Below, piece by piece: positions 44,389-53,003 of a stretch of DNA of 64,000 nt; within the stretch, counting starts at the first letter, position 1, and each line of letters begins with the position of its first letter. The DNA comes from JAJECS01 sp965262745. GTDB taxonomy: Bacteria > Chloroflexota > UBA11872. The stretch spans positions 1,054,001 to 1,118,000 of the forward strand of contig OZ253558.1 in NCBI GenBank assembly GCA_965262745.1, written 5' to 3'. The position numbers and the translations under genes are program-made. A model generated the notes under the pieces. It searched no databases and was not told the DNA's origin. It saw only the letters and a list, made by a program, of their open reading frames with translations.

Positions 44389-45651
44389 TCAGAGGACCGT
44401 CTTGGGGCGCTCCTTGGTCGGATCGAAGAAGGGGACGCGTGCCACCTCGGCGTCGACGATGCCGTCCTTGGGGAGCAGCACGTTGACACGGGTGCCTCGC
44501 CGCCAGTGCGTCCGAGGCATCACCGCCAGGGCGATATTCGATCCGACGCTTGGGGACCAGAAGGCGCTGGTGACGTAGCCCACGTCATGGCCGGCGTCGA
44601 GGTCCTTGACCAGGTAGAAGTCCTCGTTGTACCAGGTGATCGGTTGACCGCCGACCCTCAAACCAACCAGGCGCTGCTGCACTCCCTCGTCCTTGATCCT
44701 GGCCAGTGCGTCTCTACCTATAAAGTTGCTCTTGTTCAGATCCACCTGCCAGCCGAGCCGGACTTCATAGGGATTGTTCTCGATGTCCAAGTCCTGGCCG
44801 TAGGACAGGATTCCGGCCTCCAGGCGCCGGATGTGACTGGGAGCGATCACGCGCAGGTTGAACTCCGCGCCCTGCTCCAGGATGTAAGGCCAGACATCGT
44901 CCGCGTGAAGCATGGCGTCGTGCAGGTATATCTCGAAGCCGACCTCAGCCGAGAAGCCTGTGCGCGAAATCGTTACCGCGTGGCCGTTCAGCGTCTCGTG
45001 AATCAGTCCGTAGTAGGGAATGTCTCTCACGTGCGAGCCGAACATCTTCTCCAGCAGCGGGGCCGACTTGGGCCCCTGAATCTGGACCGGGGCCACGTCG
45101 ATCTCGTTGATGTCGACGTTGTATCCGGCGCTGGCGTTGACCCCCTGCGCCCAGAGGAGCACGTCGGAATCCGAGATGCTGAACCAGAACTCGTCATCGG
45201 CGACCCGCAGCAGCACCGGGTCGTTGATGACGCCGCCGTGCTGGTTGCACAGGATCACGTAGCGCGCCTGCATCGGTGGCAATAGCGCGTGAACGTCACG
45301 CGTGATCAGCAGGTTGACGAAGTCGGCGGCGTCCGGGCCTTTGACCTGGATCTGACGCTCCACCGCAACGTCCCACATGCTCACGTGCTCAGTGAGGTAG
45401 CGGTACTCCTCGAGCAGCCCGCCATCCTCGGGTTTGATGTACGCGCGCGGGTGGTACAGGTGGTTGTAGGTCGTGTAGGCCCAACATCCGGCGGCCTTCG
45501 ACAGGTGCCACCACGGAGACTTTCTGATGCGCGTCGATATGAGGATCCGTGCGTCGCTGTCCCCGCTCTGCCGCAGGTTGATCGGCACCCGACGCCGCTT
45601 GAGTCCGTCGATCACCAGCGTTTGCGTCACCTGAGGACCTCCAGTCGCCAT
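44389..45651 (-). CDS. GcvT-fold aminomethyltransferase, DMSP demethylase (DmdA)-like
   Basis: A 420-residue folate-binding protein of the T-protein family. The N-terminal order (IRKSPWWHL, TTYNHLYHPR, LTEHVSMWDVAVERQIQVKG, NDPVLLRVADDEFWFSISDSDV) resembles SAR11 DmdA much more than GcvT, as I recall that sequence. QGPKSAPLLEKMFG and RTGFSAEVGFEIYL follow, then the NPYEVRLGWQVDL loop. DmdA moves a methyl from dimethylsulfoniopropionate to tetrahydrofolate. Related clades in SAR202-type Chloroflexota are poorly characterised and may use glycine-betaine-type or other methylated substrates. A dimethylglycine dehydrogenase-like gene lies 2 kb upstream on the same strand. Confidence 0.83.
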   Translation of the reverse strand: MATGGPQVTQTLVIDGLKRRRVPINLRQSGDSDARILISTRIRKSPWWHLSKAAGCWAYTTYNHLYHPRAYIKPEDGGLLEEYRYLTEHVSMWDVAVERQIQVKGPDAADFVNLLITRDVHALLPPMQARYVILCNQHGGVINDPVLLRVADDEFWFSISDSDVLLWAQGVNASAGYNVDINEIDVAPVQIQGPKSAPLLEKMFGSHVRDIPYYGLIHETLNGHAVTISRTGFSAEVGFEIYLHDAMLHADDVWPYILEQGAEFNLRVIAPSHIRRLEAGILSYGQDLDIENNPYEVRLGWQVDLNKSNFIGRDALARIKDEGVQQRLVGLRVGGQPITWYNEDFYLVKDLDAGHDVGYVTSAFWSPSVGSNIALAVMPRTHWRRGTRVNVLLPKDGIVDAEVARVPFFDPTKERPKTVL

Positions 45652-45703
45652 CGGTCGTTGTACCGCTTCGGCCTGTCGCCAACCGAGGGCGTCGCGTAAC
45701 TTC

Positions 45704-45907
45704 TTGTCATTCCAGCGAAAAGCCTACCCCGTACTCGATACCGGGCCGGAATCCAGGCCCCACCCAACCTGGAACCGCGCAGGGTTCTCCCAGCACATTC
45801 ATAGCCAGTCGGGGTTATGCGAACGTACCCAATCCGGAGGGAACCAGTGCAACTCACGCCTTCATCCGCCTGCCGTCCAGATCGTATAGCGGTTCATTCG
45901 CCACCGT
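45704..45907. repeat. Composite repeat plus copied DMGDH 3' tail
   Basis: Bases 45704-45840 are a full copy of the dispersed repeat: an imperfect TCATTCCAGC palindrome half, CCAGGCCCCACCCAACCTGGAACCGCG and the GTTATGCGAACGTACCCAATCC block. From 45771 to 45907 the sequence matches 47671-47806. The match includes the last ~46 coding bases, where I see one mismatch. Confidence 0.75.
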
Positions 45908-47578
45908 GAACGTATAGCTCGCCGCGCCGAGCGTGGGCGGCGGGCCGCAGCCCGGAGCGGTGGCGACGTCGGGGAGCGCGGTGGCGCTGTGATGCAGGCG
46001 CAGCATCAGCTGGTCGTCGGCCTGCCAGGGCGCGGCGCAGGCCCGCCAGCGCCACGCCTGCCCGCCGGAGTCGGTGGCGGCCGTGGTGGCGTCGTCGAGG
46101 CGCAGCCGCAGGGTGACCGTGCCGTCCAGCGCGATGACGTCCAGGTAGTGGTTGGCCAGCGGCGCGGCCACGGAGAGCTCAAGCTGGAGCTGCTGGGCCT
46201 CCCAGATCAGCCGCTGGATGGTGGCGGCGGTGTCGCCGACGGTGAACGCCGCTGGCTGGAGCACGCCGCGGCTGCCGTCCGCACCCACGCCGGCCCCGAT
46301 GGCCACCGGATCGAAGAACGCCTCATGCACCGTTCGCGCCGGCGCCGTGACCTGGATCGTGAAGGCAATGTAGGCGTCGTCCGGCATGAAGTTGCACGGA
46401 ATATCTTTGTAGTGCTGCGTGTGGTAGTGCACGCGATAGGTGCCGGCGGGCAGCGGACGGGCGGTGGCCAGCGCGTGGTCGTAGCCAGTGCTGGACTGGT
46501 CGTCGTCGTCGATGATCCGGGCCTGGAAGCGCTCGTGGTCCGGGCCGCTGAGCCAATACTGGTTGTACTGTGGGTCCGATCGTTCGATCGTCTGCGTGTA
46601 AACGTTGGTCACCGTCGCCGTCCCCGAGGCCAGCGGAATGTCGAAGGGGATTGGGGTCAGCGGATCGGCGCGATTGATCCGTTCCAACAGAATCCTGCCG
46701 CGGACACAGTCTTCGTAGCCAGGGACGCCTTCCCCAGCCCGCAGCTCGGCAGCCAGCGCCGCGATCTTGGCCCGCAGGTCCGTCATGGACACCACCGGCG
46801 GCGGCGGCGACTCCGCCCCGTCGGTGATGAACACCGTGCCGGCGCCGTCCGCCGCCCGCGTCTGGCCCGTCGCCCCGCCCGCGTCCCGCGCCGGCAGCCA
46901 CGCCCGGCTCAGCGTGTCCACGCTGTAGTCCCACTGTTGCTCCCGGTAGAAGTTGGATCGCGTGAATTGCAGCGCGGGCGCAGTCGCGCGCCCCGCCGCC
47001 CCGCCGCTCGCCGCGGCGGAGGTATAGGGCTCGAGCGGCGTTTGCAGGAAGAGCACCCCTTGCCGGTCGTCCCAGGCGGTGACGCGCTGCGCCACCGCAT
47101 AGACCGCGTCCGCGCGCGCCTCGGCCTCGGTCAGGAAGGTATGGGTGCCGCGCACCACCACCACCAGCGCCGCCGGCCCCGTCCCCTTGAGGTATTCGTG
47201 CACCGTGAAGCGCAGCTCCTGCACCGGGCGATAGGTGGGCGCGACGCCGGGAGTGCTGGGCACCGTCTCAACTGCCGCCGCCGCCGCCTGCAGCGAGGCC
47301 CGCACGATCACCGGCGAGGTGAAGACCTGCTCCTCCAGCGACGGCGCGACCTGCCAGGTGATGTCCGGATAGTCCTGCACGATCGGGGTCGGCGTCGGCC
47401 GCAGGAGCGCCGGCGTGGGCGCGGGCATTGCCGGCGCGGGGTCGGGTGCCGCCATATCTGTGGCCGGGGCGGTCGCGGGAGCGCCCGCCGGTCCGCAGGC
47501 GGCGGCCAAGGCGAGCAGCAGACCGAGCGTCAGGCACCGCCAGGCGCGCCGTGGCAGCATGCGGGGCCAAGGCGGCAT
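45854..47578 (-). CDS. Lipoprotein of unknown function
   Basis: About 574 residues. A strong ribosome site (AGGAGG, six bases before) supports the ATG at 47578. The signal ends in lipobox LAAAC near residue 27, then an Ala/Pro-rich linker. The middle domain (RASLQAAAAAVETVP, FTVHEYLKGTG, VVVRGTHTF) recurs in Chloroflexota lipoproteins but I cannot name it. A second all-beta part starts near residue 300. The last 15 residues (NEPLYDLDGRRMKA) do not belong to the domain. They copy the end of the dimethylglycine dehydrogenase-like protein encoded just upstream, so this gene has captured a foreign tail and stop codon. Confidence 0.75.
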   Translation of the reverse strand: MPPWPRMLPRRAWRCLTLGLLLALAAACGPAGAPATAPATDMAAPDPAPAMPAPTPALLRPTPTPIVQDYPDITWQVAPSLEEQVFTSPVIVRASLQAAAAAVETVPSTPGVAPTYRPVQELRFTVHEYLKGTGPAALVVVVRGTHTFLTEAEARADAVYAVAQRVTAWDDRQGVLFLQTPLEPYTSAAASGGAAGRATAPALQFTRSNFYREQQWDYSVDTLSRAWLPARDAGGATGQTRAADGAGTVFITDGAESPPPPVVSMTDLRAKIAALAAELRAGEGVPGYEDCVRGRILLERINRADPLTPIPFDIPLASGTATVTNVYTQTIERSDPQYNQYWLSGPDHERFQARIIDDDDQSSTGYDHALATARPLPAGTYRVHYHTQHYKDIPCNFMPDDAYIAFTIQVTAPARTVHEAFFDPVAIGAGVGADGSRGVLQPAAFTVGDTAATIQRLIWEAQQLQLELSVAAPLANHYLDVIALDGTVTLRLRLDDATTAATDSGGQAWRWRACAAPWQADDQLMLRLHHSATALPDVATAPGCGPPPTLGAASYTFTVANEPLYDLDGRRMKA

Positions 47579-47670
47579 CGTGGTCCTCCTAAGGCGTGGG
47601 CGTGGGGTGGTGCGCCTGGGTCGCCCGCGCGCCTTACGTGTCATTGTCGGAAAGACCGCAGCGGATCTCC

Positions 47671-47806
47671 GGAACCGCGAAGGCTTCTCGCAGCACATTC
47701 ATCGCCTGTGAGGGCTATGCAAACGTCCCCAATTCGGAGGGACCCCTGCGGCTCACACCTTCATCCGCCTGCCGTCCGGATCGTATAGCGGTTCATTCGC
47801 CACCGT
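47671..47806. repeat. Second copy of the tail repeat, in DMGDH 3' end
   Basis: This copy spans the DMGDH-like gene's last codons and ~80 bases downstream. It aligns with 45771-45907 over ~136 bases, with about 17 mismatches and one gap by hand, most outside the coding part. The palindromic half of the dispersed repeat is missing here. Confidence 0.72.
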
Positions 47807-50209
47807 CGCTTGCAGGCGCTCGCCAAAGTAAAGGACGTCGACGGTTGTTCCTGCCGCGGCATGGTCGACGGGCAGATAGCCATACACGATGCCGCGGCTG
47901 ATGGAGTGGCCGTAGTTGGCGCTGGTCGCGTAGCCCAGCACGCGGTCGCCGTCCAGGATGGGCTCCTTGCCCACGACCACGCAGCTGGAGTCGTCGAGCG
48001 TCATGCAGCACAGACGGCGCGTCAGTCCCTGCGCCCGCAATTTGCCGAGCGCCTCCCTGCCGACAAACTCGCCTTTTCTCATCCGCACCGCGAATCCCAG
48101 GCCCGCCTCGAATGGGTTGTACTCGGTGTGGATGTCGTTTCCCCAGAGCCGGTAGCCCTTTTCCAACCGCAGCGAGTCGAACGCGCCGCCGCCCGCGGCG
48201 ATCAGGCCGAGCGGCTGGCCCGCCTCCCAGAGTGCGTCCCACAGCCGCAACCCCTGCTCGGCGGGAGCGTAGATCTCCCACCCAAGCTCGCCCACATATG
48301 AGATGCGCAGCGCCAGCGCGGGAACCCCGCCAACGGTGATCGCCTTCGCGGTCATGTAAGGGAATGCGGCGTCGCTCACGTCGTCCTCGCAGACGCGGCT
48401 GAGCACTTCTCGTGCCTTCGGTCCCCACAGACCGAGGCAGCATTGCCCCGACGAGACATCGGCCACGCTCACCGAGCGGTCATCCGGCAGATGCGACCGG
48501 ATCCAGTCCAGATCGTGCGGTCCCGTAGCTCCGGAGGTGACCACCAGGAAGCGCTCGCTGCCGAGCCGCGTAACCGTCAGGTCGCACTTGATTCCCCCGC
48601 TCGGCGTGAGCATCGGCGTGTAGGTGATCGACCCGACGGGCCTGTCCATCTGGTTGGACGCGAGTCGTTGCAGTGCCTCAAGCGCGCCGCGCCCGGTCAC
48701 CTCGAACTTTGCGAATGGGCTGAGGTCGAACAGGGCCGCGCGCTCACGGGTGGCCACGTGCTCGGCCGCCACCGTCGGCGACCATTCACGCGCCGCCCAG
48801 CCGGCACGCGATTCGCCGGTGACGGGGAGTGAGTCGAGCAGGTCCCGGTTGGCGTCGTGCCACTGCGGCCGTTCCCAACCAGCGTTCTCGAAGAACACGG
48901 CGCCGAGTTCCCTTTGCCGCGCAAAGAAGGGCGTCAGCCGGATGTTCCGGGGATTGGTCGCCTGCTGCCGCGGGTGGATGATGTCGTACACCTCGCGGTA
49001 TTGCTGCGCCGCCCGCGCCCGGACATAGGGACGGCTGAGCGCGTGGGGGTGGAAGCGCCTGATGTCGCACTCTCGAAGGTCGGTGGTCGGCTCGCCGTTC
49101 ACGATCCACTCGGCGACCGCCTTGCCGACGCCTCCGGCGTGCGTGATCCACACGGCCTGCGCCGACCAGAATCCGCGCACCTCGGGCGACTCGCCAAGCA
49201 CAGGAAACCCGTCGGTGGTGAACGAGAACAGGCCGTTGAACTTCCGCGTCAAGCCCGCGCCCACGAGGCTGGGAAGCACCTCCCGCGCCGCCGCCATCCC
49301 ACTCTCGAAGTGTTCCGGCGTGAACGACATCTCGGCCGGGGCGATGGGCGCCTCCCCGTGGTCGAGGATGTCATCCGCTTCCACAACCAGGGGTTCGTGG
49401 CGGTATGAGCCAATGCCGACGGCCTCACCCACCTGGCGGAAATACATGGACTTGTCCTGGTGGCGCACGATCGGCAGGGAGATGTCCTCGGTGCTGCCGG
49501 TCAGGTCAGGCAGCGGCGTGGTAACCGCGTAGATGTGCTGCAGTGGCGACAGCGGTATGGGCACCCCGGCCTCGGCGCCGAGCCTCGGTGCCCAGATGCC
49601 GACGGCAGAGACCACCAGGTCTGTCGTGATGTCGCCCTGGGTGGTGTGCACCGCGGCAATGCGGCCGTCGGCGATTCCGAAGCCGGTGACCTTGACGTTG
49701 CCATGGAACGCCGCGCCGTTTCGCTCGGCCTCGCGCGCCATCGCCTCGGCCGGCCTGGTCGCGTTCGTCTGGATGTCTGAAGGGACATAGATCGCGCCCA
49801 GCACGCGCTCGGAAAGCAGCGGGAAGAGACTGCGCGCCTCGGCGGCGCTGAGCAGGTGGGCCTCTACGCCCCAGCTCAGGCCGTAGCCGACCTTTCGTTT
49901 CAGGTCGGCGAGCCGCTCAGGAGTCCAAGCCACCTCCAGACTGCCGACGGTTTTGGCGCACGGAACGCCGTCGAGCTCCAATTGCGACCACAGATCAACG
50001 GTGGTGCGCGCGAAGCTCGTCATGGTCTTGGAAGGGTTGACCTGGAAGACCAGTCCCGGCGCGTGAGACGTGGAACCGCCGGTTTCGAAGAGTGGGCCCT
50101 GATCGACGACAACGATGTCCCGCCACCCGAGCGTTGTCAGGTGGTAGGCCACGCTGCAACCGGCGATCCCGGCGCCAACGACGACTGCTCTAGCGTGTCT
50201 CGGCATCAT
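47753..50209 (-). CDS. Dimethylglycine/sarcosine dehydrogenase-like FAD and folate enzyme
   Basis: About 818 residues in two halves. The first is a DAO-type FAD domain: VVVGAGIAGCSVAYHL near residue 11, then GGSTSHAPGLVFQ with the His that often links FAD. A GcvT-like folate domain follows (FDLSPFAKFEVTG near 490, SYVGELGWEIYAPAEQG near 640, NPFEAGLGFAVRMRKGEFVG near 710). Such enzymes strip methyl groups from N-methylated glycines and pass the formaldehyde unit to tetrahydrofolate. I chose the ATG at 50209; a GTG at 50221 is possible. It is co-directional with the GcvT/DmdA-like gene, which suits a shared one-carbon economy. Confidence 0.9.
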   Translation of the reverse strand: MMPRHARAVVVGAGIAGCSVAYHLTTLGWRDIVVVDQGPLFETGGSTSHAPGLVFQVNPSKTMTSFARTTVDLWSQLELDGVPCAKTVGSLEVAWTPERLADLKRKVGYGLSWGVEAHLLSAAEARSLFPLLSERVLGAIYVPSDIQTNATRPAEAMAREAERNGAAFHGNVKVTGFGIADGRIAAVHTTQGDITTDLVVSAVGIWAPRLGAEAGVPIPLSPLQHIYAVTTPLPDLTGSTEDISLPIVRHQDKSMYFRQVGEAVGIGSYRHEPLVVEADDILDHGEAPIAPAEMSFTPEHFESGMAAAREVLPSLVGAGLTRKFNGLFSFTTDGFPVLGESPEVRGFWSAQAVWITHAGGVGKAVAEWIVNGEPTTDLRECDIRRFHPHALSRPYVRARAAQQYREVYDIIHPRQQATNPRNIRLTPFFARQRELGAVFFENAGWERPQWHDANRDLLDSLPVTGESRAGWAAREWSPTVAAEHVATRERAALFDLSPFAKFEVTGRGALEALQRLASNQMDRPVGSITYTPMLTPSGGIKCDLTVTRLGSERFLVVTSGATGPHDLDWIRSHLPDDRSVSVADVSSGQCCLGLWGPKAREVLSRVCEDDVSDAAFPYMTAKAITVGGVPALALRISYVGELGWEIYAPAEQGLRLWDALWEAGQPLGLIAAGGGAFDSLRLEKGYRLWGNDIHTEYNPFEAGLGFAVRMRKGEFVGREALGKLRAQGLTRRLCCMTLDDSSCVVVGKEPILDGDRVLGYATSANYGHSISRGIVYGYLPVDHAAAGTTVDVLYFGERLQATVANEPLYDPDGRRMKV

Positions 50210-50287
50210 GCCGTCAGGCACCTCGTATGTCTCCTCGACAGGACGACGCCGCCAAGCGATTTGGAGCTACCGGCTGCCAGGCCTGCC

Positions 50288-51166
50288 TCAGTATTCATAC
50301 CGCGCGGCAAACTCCGGCTGATGTTTGCTCAGCCACGCTCGCAGCGGGACGGTCTCGTCGGAGGTCTCCATGCGCCTACCGGAGCCTTCGATGGTGTCAA
50401 GCAGCTGTCGGCGAATCGGGTCCCCTAGGTTGCGCGCCTCGTGCCCGTGCGGTAGCACGTTGTCCGAGTGCAACCAGCGGTATGCATAAGCGTAGAACAA
50501 GACTTTCCGCGTCACTTGCGAGTAGTTTGGACTGCCGCTATGCCACAATCGGGCATCGAAGATCACCGCGTCACCGGCACGCGAGAGAATGGGCTCGGCG
50601 CCGGGAACAAGACCGCCGGCCCCCGGCTTGACCTCGATGCTTCGTCGTCGGTGGCTTCCCGGAATCACCCAGAAATTGCCCATGTCGCGTCTGGTGACAT
50701 CCGTCAGAAAATAGCCGGCTTTCAGCGACAGTCGCGCTGGAATCTCGATCTCGGCCATGTCAAGAGATCTGCGGCCGTTATCTTGATGCCACCCCCCGGG
50801 TCCCCGTGGACCGTCGCACGGCTCTGGCGGCGTGAGCATGAGATGCGTGTTTTGCAGGAAGATATTCCAGCCAAGAATCCCCCAAACCTTAGGAAAGGTC
50901 GTCGGGTGATCGATGAGGTTTACGAATGCCGGAGCGAGCCCCACCGCGTTCAAGTGCTGCACCCGGTTGGTGACGCCGGCATAGGTTTCGCCGGCCGCGA
51001 GTCGGCCGTCTCGATGCAGACGGTCGATCACATCGACCAGCCCTGCCGCGTGATCCTGGGTAAGCGCGCCCTCGACATGCAAATACCCGTTGCGCTCGAA
51101 GGCTTTCCCTTCCTCCGCGGTGAGCGCATGCCTCAGGCAGTCGGCGTCCAATGTTTGCCCCCCCAC
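50288..51166 (-). CDS. Phytanoyl-CoA dioxygenase (PhyH) family oxygenase
   Basis: A 292-residue Fe(II)/2-oxoglutarate oxygenase. N-terminal FERNGYLHVEGAL is the usual family start. The metal motif HxD is in GGWHQDNGR near residue 128, and the second His is in ARLWHSGSPNYS near 207, followed by the Arg in VTRKVLF that binds 2-oxoglutarate. The start is a GTG. It is followed at 66 bases by the DMGDH-like gene, on the same strand. The substrate is not apparent, though many PhyH enzymes hydroxylate N-methylated or lipid compounds. Confidence 0.9.
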   Translation of the reverse strand: MGGQTLDADCLRHALTAEEGKAFERNGYLHVEGALTQDHAAGLVDVIDRLHRDGRLAAGETYAGVTNRVQHLNAVGLAPAFVNLIDHPTTFPKVWGILGWNIFLQNTHLMLTPPEPCDGPRGPGGWHQDNGRRSLDMAEIEIPARLSLKAGYFLTDVTRRDMGNFWVIPGSHRRRSIEVKPGAGGLVPGAEPILSRAGDAVIFDARLWHSGSPNYSQVTRKVLFYAYAYRWLHSDNVLPHGHEARNLGDPIRRQLLDTIEGSGRRMETSDETVPLRAWLSKHQPEFAARYEY

Positions 51167-51220
51167 GCACGCGCCTGCGACGCGAACCTAGCACACGGCG
51201 CAAGTGGCGGCAGCACTTAT

Positions 51221-51784
51221 CTAGACCGCGCTCTCGGGCATCCGCTCCCACTCCTCGCGCAGGACCCCGTAGTAGACAAAGTCCACATGTTCGTCCCGCA
51301 TCTTGCGATGGCCCCGCAGCAAGCCCTCACGCGTCATGCCGACTTTTTCCATGACGCGCCACGACTGACGGTTCCTCACATCCGAGCGCGCGAAGACTTT
51401 GTGCAGGGCGTATCTCTCGAACCCCCAGTCGATGACGGCCCGAGCTGCCTCCGGCACAATTCCGCGACCCCACGCCTGCCTAGCCAGTGCGTAGCCCATC
51501 TCAGCTATCTCGTGCCGCACATTAACATGCAAGCTTATGCTGCCGACAACCTGCCGCTCCCAGACTATCGCGAACGTTGGTTCGGTCGACCAATCATCAA
51601 GAATCCTTCGTGCGACGTACTCCACCGCATCATCGTGCGTGTACGGATGGGGAATCGGCAGATATCGTCCGACCTCGGGGCCCGACGCGTAGGCCAGCAC
51701 GTCGTCGACATCACCGAATTCGAACGGCTGCAGCAAGAGCCGCTCCGTCTTCAACTCGACGCGCTCGTTCGGATCGTGGCTCAT
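51221..51784 (-). CDS. GNAT family acetyltransferase, RimJ/RimL type
   Basis: A 187-residue protein with TERLLLQPF near residue 12 and the acetyl-CoA loop ARQAWGRGIVPEAARAV near 110. It has the C-terminal HKVFARSDVRNRQSWRVMEKVGM and GLLRGHRKMRDEHVDFVYYG run typical of RimJ/RimL-like N-acetyltransferases; only parts are shown. The open frame runs to 52057 but I chose the ATG at 51784 because the residues before it overlap the amidohydrolase gene and look out of frame. It starts 15 bases after that gene's stop, so they are probably co-transcribed. Confidence 0.88.
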   Translation of the reverse strand: MSHDPNERVELKTERLLLQPFEFGDVDDVLAYASGPEVGRYLPIPHPYTHDDAVEYVARRILDDWSTEPTFAIVWERQVVGSISLHVNVRHEIAEMGYALARQAWGRGIVPEAARAVIDWGFERYALHKVFARSDVRNRQSWRVMEKVGMTREGLLRGHRKMRDEHVDFVYYGVLREEWERMPESAV

Positions 51785-51798
51785 CGCTTCATCGCTAG

Positions 51799-52776
51799 TT
51801 AGTCCTCCGACAGCCCGGCGAACCTTGCCGCGTTCGCGCCGAGGATCAGCCGCTTTTCCTCGTCCGAGAGGAAGTTCGCATGCGTCGTGACCATCGTGAG
51901 GTTCTGCTTGTACGTGCAGCGGCCCTCGGTCCATGGCCAGTCCGTGCCCCACATCACACGCTCCGCGCCGGCGCCCTTGACCAGCCCCTCCAGTAGCGCG
52001 AGTCCGTTGGCGTACGGGTACTCCCATTCCGGGCCTTTCAGCCGGCCGTTCGTCCACGCGATCTCATCCCCAAAGAAGATCGTGATGGCGGCGATGTCGG
52101 TGTAGAGGTTCTCGTGCCTGTTGAGCAGCCCCACGAAGGGCTCCAACGACGGAAACGGCGGGCGGCAGTTCGCCAGCCATTGGTCGCCCCAGGTGAAGCA
52201 CCCCCAATGGGTCAGCAGGAACCGCACCGACGGGAAGTCGCGCGCGACCGGTTCGAATAGGTTGAGGAACTCCTGATAGTCCGAAACGCAGGCACGCAAG
52301 CGAGGATCGTTCCAGCGTTCCCAGGCCATGACGATCGGCACGTCGCGCTCCGCACACAGCTCGTAGACCTTGCGCAGGCCGGGGTCGGACGGCCAGTGGC
52401 CGGTATAGGCCGGGAACAGCTTGAGCCCCACCGCCCCCGCGTCGAGATCCGCCCGGATCCGGTCGAGGTAGCCCGGTCGATCGGGGTTGATGTGATCGGT
52501 GAACCAGATGAAGCGATCGTGGTCGGCCGCCTTCAGCGCGTCGAGGAAATACTCCTTGGTGATCCGGTTGATGGCCGGATCGTCCCAGGTGTCGCCGAGG
52601 TCCGGCCAGATGTCCTCGGCCGTGTAGCTGATCAGAAAGCACTTGTCCACGCCGGCATAGTTCATCTCGTCGAGCAGCAGCTCGGCCGACATCGGGTGCC
52701 AGGTGTAGTGCATCCGGATACTGCGCTCAACGCCGTGCGCCTTCTCCAAGATGTGGACTTGGGTGTCGATGATCAT
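51799..52776 (-). CDS. Amidohydrolase family 2 metal-dependent hydrolase
   Basis: A 325-residue TIM-barrel hydrolase. It starts IIDTQVHILEK, a variant of the DxHxH metal motif (here D-x-x-V-H). The strand LTHWGC near residue 188 gives a His, and RVMWGTDWPWTEG near 278 gives the catalytic Asp. This pattern belongs to the amidohydrolase 2 group, which covers decarboxylases such as ACMSD and lactone hydrolases such as 2-pyrone-4,6-dicarboxylate lactonase. It is the first gene of the leftward run with GNAT, PhyH and DMGDH-like genes. Confidence 0.9.
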   Translation of the reverse strand: MIIDTQVHILEKAHGVERSIRMHYTWHPMSAELLLDEMNYAGVDKCFLISYTAEDIWPDLGDTWDDPAINRITKEYFLDALKAADHDRFIWFTDHINPDRPGYLDRIRADLDAGAVGLKLFPAYTGHWPSDPGLRKVYELCAERDVPIVMAWERWNDPRLRACVSDYQEFLNLFEPVARDFPSVRFLLTHWGCFTWGDQWLANCRPPFPSLEPFVGLLNRHENLYTDIAAITIFFGDEIAWTNGRLKGPEWEYPYANGLALLEGLVKGAGAERVMWGTDWPWTEGRCTYKQNLTMVTTHANFLSDEEKRLILGANAARFAGLSED

Positions 52777-53003
52777 TCGTGCCTCGTTTCTCGGGCATGC
52801 GGCCGACGCGTCTTGGTCGCAAAGTCCGCAGCTGTGACCGCAGCGTACTCAGATCGCCCGTGCCTGGCCCTCAGAGTGCGGGAAGCGGGTCACCCTGACG
52901 CAGGCCGGAGCCTCACCTAGCCACCACGGCCCGCGAGCCGCAGGCGAGGAATCTAAGGGGCAGGCCATCAGGCTCAGCGCCTGTCGCCTGCTCACTCCTT
53001 TCG

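Noticed and set aside
45989..47788. A 599-codon open frame on the plus strand opposite the lipoprotein gene
   Set aside because: It is a mirror frame in GC-rich DNA, with Arg/Gly/His-rich composition and no family pattern. The minus strand has a signal peptide and a ribosome site.
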